Positions 17,018-20,620 of a DNA stretch of 20,620 bases are shown one piece after another. Made by a program: the position numbers and the translations under genes. The DNA comes from Haplomitrium mnioides (taxonomy: Eukaryota > Marchantiophyta > Haplomitriopsida > Calobryales). Where the stretch lies: the NCBI GenBank assembly GCA_049999725.1, contig JBNGIS010017012.1, positions 24,705 to 45,324 of the forward strand, written 5' to 3'. The notes beneath the pieces are model-generated. The model ran no database searches. It was not told the DNA's origin and saw nothing but the letters and a program-made list of their open reading frames with translations. Each line of letters starts with the position of its first letter. Within the stretch, counting starts at the first letter, position 1.

Positions 17018-18412
17018 CTACAGCAACATGCCTTGTTGCACTCCCTTCTGCATCGTGCACCCACCCTCAGATCTATGACCCCTTTGGTGGCCTGTCTCCC
17101 CTTGCTTGGGGGCATGCCCAACACACACCCACAGAGAACAGCTGATCAGACAAGCATACACAAAGGTACTGTACTTCGGGCCTGTAACCTTGCAGTTACA
17201 TACAATGTTGGTGGTGACGGGGCTGCTCGCAACAATTCCTTCCATGTCACCAAGATCCTTGGGCTGTATTAAGGTGAACTTCTTCTTTGGATTGAGATTG
17301 GGCTCATCTTCTGACACCTTCGGATCCTCCAGGCTGCAATTGAGTATTTTCATTATCGTGCATTCCACCACTTGATGAGGCTCTAACTTGATGACACTTG
17401 GCAGGTGCTCGTCATAACTTTCTGTATCTGGGTACACTGTTGTCGACCCCCCTCGCAGTTCGGGTTCGGGGCTCGACCGACATTGGTCTTCCAGTGGGTC
17501 CTCCTCTTGAGGGAAATGAGGTTCAGTTGCGCCATCTCCTCCTTGACCTGGTGGGGCTCTTCCCTGATCCCTTGATTGGTGTGCGGAGTCCTCTTCTTTA
17601 GGTCCTAATTCCTCCGCCTCCGCTTGAATGACGTAATTCGTGAGATCCTGCATCGCGACCATGGATGCTTCCACCTCTTGGAGCTCATTTGGATCGCCTT
17701 GTGATTGTTGCTCCGGGACATGCCTCAGGTCCTCACCGTCTGCCTTCTTCTCGGTTTGGGTCTGGTAGAACCAGGTGGGGTATTCCGCCTCGTATTCAGA
17801 ATAGCTCATGGATGACCACACTTGATTCGTACCCTTCTTAGCTCTCCGCCTTTTCTGGCTATTGCTCTTCCGATGAGACTTGGATTTAACTTTGGATTCC
17901 ACATGACAACACTCTTCTGAGGCAGAGGTCTCCTCCTTCACCCAAACTGCTTCCTCCTCTTCACACTGGGAATGCATTGTAATTGGGCACTCATACTTCT
18001 GCCCCCATGGTTCCGGGTAGTTAGGGGAAACATGTCCAGGCTAGCCACAACTCCAGCACACCATAACGATTCTCTTCGATGGTCCGGTTGCGACCCATTC
18101 ACCTGATTGTTCAGCTCCATGAAGATTTGGCGTGAGGCTCGAAAGGAGGGTCTGCAATACCTCCATTTTTTAGCTCAATTTTGCTAAGCGAGCCTTCTCT
18201 CCCTTAGCAGCCCTTTTGATTGTTTGCTTCTGTCTTTGCTTCTTCTTTCTCAAAGATCTCGGTTCATCAGAGTTGCTGCTAGAGGAGTCACTGTCACTTT
18301 CCACGGTACATGTAGAGCTCTCTTCTGTGTCTTCATTGCTGCTTGAACCATCTGAAGAATATCCTAACACATGCTTAGCATGTCTTTTCCTTCTCCCATG
18401 GCCATGGCCCAT
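17018..18412 (-). pseudogene. Gag-like protein of the gag-only element, two nonsense codons
   Basis: One frame runs from ATG at 18410-18412 to a stop at 17018-17020, 464 codons, broken only by TAA (codon 81, 18170-18172) and TAG (codon 124, 18041-18043). Residues 1-80 are His/Arg- then Ser/Asp/Glu-rich (MGHGHGRRKRHAK). Around residues 119-132, CWSC, then GH at 126-127, and NY match CX2CX4HX4C with Cys132 replaced by Tyr and the TAG inside. A basic stretch follows (KSHRKSNSQKRRRAKK), then a long acidic, Gln-rich tail. No capsid (retrotrans_gag) fold is recognisable to me, so the Gag label rests on the zinc knuckle and position after the 5' LTR. It would bind element RNA in particles built by a partner element. 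Confidence 0.75.
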
Positions 18413-18606
18413 TGCCCCAGTTGAAGAAAACTTTCACTCCTCCCCAATATGATAACTTGGCCTCTTCTGCTCACCACTCTTCCTCAACAGACGCACACCC
18501 AGTTGCTCTGTTTCTCGGAAGCAACCTTCTCACAGACTGACTTGAGTCTCTTGTGCACACAGTGGTCTCTCTGGTTTGGTTGGTCTCAAGTTTTTTCAAA
18601 CCTTTG
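18413..18606 (-). other. 5' leader between PBS candidate and gag start
   Basis: About 190 bases without a protein-like frame lie between the PBS candidate and the ATG at 18412, a usual leader length for LTR elements, where packaging and dimer signals sit. I see no clear structure. Confidence 0.5.
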
Positions 18607-18624
18607 GCCCTCCTTCTAGCACCA
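18607..18624 (-). promoter_or_regulatory. Candidate primer-binding site of the gag-only element
   Basis: The minus strand reads TGGTGCTAGAAGGAGGGC, starting with the TGG needed to pair with a tRNA CCA end, 8 bases after the LTR end. I cannot match it to a known plant tRNA, and the gap is longer than the usual 0-5 bases, so this stays a candidate. Confidence 0.4.
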
Positions 18625-19244
18625 AAAATTTATGTGGCTCCCCTGTTTCAGGCCTTAATCTTTTCAGGCCATGTTTTGAGTGCAAGAGAGGACAGGTTTA
18701 CGGGCTTTCAGGTTCTTTTTTGAGATGGCCCCTTGCCAGTTACCACTTTCAGACCTTAAGGACTCTTCCTCTCCTTACAGACCTGGTATGCTTTTCTCAC
18801 TCTTCTTCTTCTCACACTCAAGCCAGACATTCCACCATTCTCAGGTCCACATCTATTACACCCAGTTGTGATTTGTGTCATTCTTTCACTTTATTCATAG
18901 GACCCAATAACTTAGGCCATGCCACCTTATTTGTGCTTGGACAGAATGGTGTTGGTGACCTGCACAACTGAACATTGCCAGAGGTCTGAATTCCCCCTCT
19001 TAGGGTGGTCACAGCACTGGTCCAAATAGTCTTAACTATCCTAGCATGTACTAAGTCCTAATCTATGCAACAGAATCAGACCAGAGAGCATTTACCCCCC
19101 AGGATGCCAGACTTGTGTCAAGGATTGGACTCCCCCTTCAAGGCTATTCCCAAGGTCTGCTCAGCTGATCTGTGTCTCCTAACCTAATACAACTTTACAA
19201 CACAATGCAGCAAGGAAATCTAACTACACAGATATGAACAAACA

Positions 19245-19252
19245 TATTTATA
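19245..19252 (-). promoter_or_regulatory. TATA box of the 5' LTR
   Basis: The minus strand reads TATAAATA at the position equivalent to 13811-13820 in the other LTR. As part of the 5' LTR this is the copy that would drive the element's transcript leftward through gag. Confidence 0.6.
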
Positions 19253-19578
19253 CACTATGTGCAAGAGAAAACAGAGTCCTTGAAGGCCCTTTGGATTTCT
19301 ACCAAATAATACTTCCCTTGTAAGTCCCGCTGCCTTACAACTACAGCCCAACAATCCACACACCCTCCTCTCTAGATAGTTTTTTAACTTCCCTCGCGAG
19401 AAGCTCTGCTTTTACTTTCTCAGGCTAGGAAGAGAGTTTCTTTGACTTCCACGTCTGGAAGACAGCTTTACCAGCTGCAAGTAGCCCACTCCACCCTCGA
19501 GCCTCAATGGGTCATCCCGCGCAGTACGCAGGCACTAGCATAACCCCCCCCCTCTCAGCTCCACTTGACTAAAACACA

Positions 19579-19603
19579 CCAGAGTGTCCTTCAAACACTC
19601 TGG
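19579..19603. repeat. Hairpin in LTR, right copy
   Basis: Same 9-bp arms as at 14146-14170 (CCAGAGTGT/ACACTCTGG), with one loop substitution. Confidence 0.75.
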
Positions 19604-19613
19604 GCTGATACTC

Positions 19614-20153
19614 ACACACAAGGAATGGCAGAGACAACCCCAAGCTCCTCACTTGGTGGCCTCTCCCAAAGTCATAACTAGCCGGAATCCCTTCGAACTA
19701 TCGTATCAGTAACCCTCCGTCCTGGTCCGCCTGCAAGGATGAGGTCACCTAGGTCTCCCCCCAGTCCTCCTCTAAATCCCCCGGTTCTCCTTGAGCGAGT
19801 ACCCATGCCTCACGTAGTTCCTAACTGAATTCCCACTCTAGCCACCCCTCGTTGCAATTTCCTTATCCTCAGGTCATGATGCTTCTACACAGAGAATGTA
19901 GAGACGACCCCACGTCCTCCCATGGTGGCCTCTCTCGAAGTCTTAGCTGGCCAGAATCCAATTGAGACCCCGTATTAGTAACCCTCTGCCCTGGTCCGCC
20001 TGCAAGGATGAGGTCACTTGGGTCTCCTGGCAGTCCTCCTCTAAATCCTCCGGTTCCTCTTGAACGAGTACCTCTGCTTCACGTGGTCTTGTTAGTGAAT
20101 TCTCAACCCAGCTCCCCCTCGTTGCGATTCCCCTTCGCGTGCAGCCGCCTTGC
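19614..20153. repeat. 270-bp tandem duplication present only in the right LTR
   Basis: GGAATGGCAGAGACAACCCC (19622) recurs as GAATGTAGAGACGACCCC (about 19893), and the rest of the segment repeats, including CTGGTCCGCCTGCAAGGATG (19722 and 19992) and CTCCTCTAAATC. The two units differ clearly, more than the two LTRs do from each other. The left LTR has one unit whose start matches the first and whose end matches the second, as expected if an unequal exchange removed one unit. Confidence 0.85.
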
Positions 20154-20620
20154 GCCCTGAGATTGCATGTGCATCAACCTCGAAGAATTCGATGGCAAAC
20201 AATGTATATTCCCCTCGTGCGCTGCCCTCCGACGCCCGATCCGATGAATAGTCGTTATGGCCATTAGCTCGGAATAGGGGACGACGACGCGTGGCTTCAC
20301 TGTTCGGTAATCCCGTTACCACAGAATGGGAGAAGGCGTCGTGTGTCCTGCAATTGGTCAAGAAAAAGCCAAGGTCAACGGTAACTTCAATGAGGAGCTC
20401 CGAGGAATCTTGTGAGAAGAGATTCTGCAGATTCCCATAAAACCGAGTCCGAAGAGGCGCTTTGAAACCGAGTTCCGAAGTGCCCCATGGGACCCAGTCT
20501 ACAAAATCTCCACAGATTCCCCCATAGATCCTCTTTCTTCTCCTCGCGCCACGTTGTCCGCTGCACCATTGTCCGACGCCGCCCCGCAAGGGGGTAGGCT
20601 GACCGTCGCACTGACCTCTC

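Larger units (their letters stand above)
13199..20620 (-). mobile_element. Non-autonomous gag-only LTR retrotransposon with giant LTRs, truncated by window edge
   Basis: Two direct repeats start at 13199 and 18633 (TGTCGCTCCCCTG and TGTGGCTCCCCTG), 5,434 bases apart. On the minus strand the right copy is the 5' LTR and the left the 3' LTR. A purine tract (CTTGAAGGGGGAG) followed by TTA and TGTCAGCC sets the start of the 3' LTR at 16763, giving 3,565 bp with TGTC...GACA ends. The internal region, 16764-18632, is 1,869 bp and holds one gag-like frame but no protease, integrase, RT or RNase H. Mobility would need enzymes from another element. This fits the TR-GAG class of gag-only elements. By alignment about 1.8 kb of the 5' LTR lies beyond the edge. 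Confidence 0.87.
18633..20620 (-). repeat. 5' LTR of the gag-only element, cut by the window edge
   Basis: It aligns with 13199-14917 of the other LTR at an offset of 5,434, rising to 5,703 after a 270-bp extra segment. It carries the TATA box (19245-19252) and hairpin (19579-19603). The window ends in the first 115-bp repeat unit. Confidence 0.9.

Noticed and set aside
16617-17060. 147-codon minus frame spanning the gag-PPT interval as a possible pol remnant
   Set aside because: No protease, RT, RNase H or integrase motif; part comes from a CA-rich tract, and the frame runs through the PPT into the LTR.

Overview
The window looks like nuclear DNA of a land plant, built mostly from decayed mobile elements. 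The evidence is a plant-type Ty1/copia polyprotein, an initiator-Met tRNA primer-binding site beside a TG...CA LTR, purine tracts next to LTR starts, and GT-AG introns. I cannot name the species; a large, repeat-rich genome is an inference. I see no tRNA, rRNA, CRISPR array, bacterial-type operon or clearly intact host gene.

Left part (1-913): the 5' end of a minus-strand LTR retrotransposon, with a 305-bp LTR (609-913), its PBS (596-607) and leader/coding sequence running off the left edge. Next (about 1082-2800) is an unrecognised minus-strand gene with a probable 5'UTR intron. A second, likely intronic stretch holds an exactly phased 24-bp minisatellite whose units are palindromic. The gene has one in-frame stop and one frameshift.

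Middle (3165-7069): a 30-bp tandem array, then a plus-strand degenerate gene. Its motif order matches an uncharacterised eukaryotic family of transposase-like proteins that I know as DUF7869-type: VCRRAF, FPNVKIPK...CETC, IDEMD..KT, LDNTTRENKN, VGHTHDQINQMFS. The minus-strand gene and this one are divergent and may belong to one element.

Right of this (about 7248-13051): a badly decayed minus-strand Ty1/copia element with Gag zinc knuckle, protease, integrase, reverse transcriptase and RNase H in order. A 36-bp coding-phase minisatellite sits inside its reverse transcriptase, and four catalytic acidic residues are replaced. Its 5' LTR and PBS are absent because a second element adjoins its leader.

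From 13199 to the right edge lies a minus-strand non-autonomous LTR retrotransposon. It has a complete 3' LTR of 3,565 bp (13199-16763), an internal region of only 1,869 bp with one gag-like frame and no pol, and the first 1,988 bp of its 5' LTR (18633-20620). By alignment with the complete LTR, about 1.8 kb more should lie outside the window. The LTRs carry a 49-bp array, about 115-bp repeats, a conserved hairpin, a TATA box and a 270-bp duplication present in only one copy. This element with LTRs longer than its gag-only interior, and the DUF7869-like gene, are the most interesting parts.
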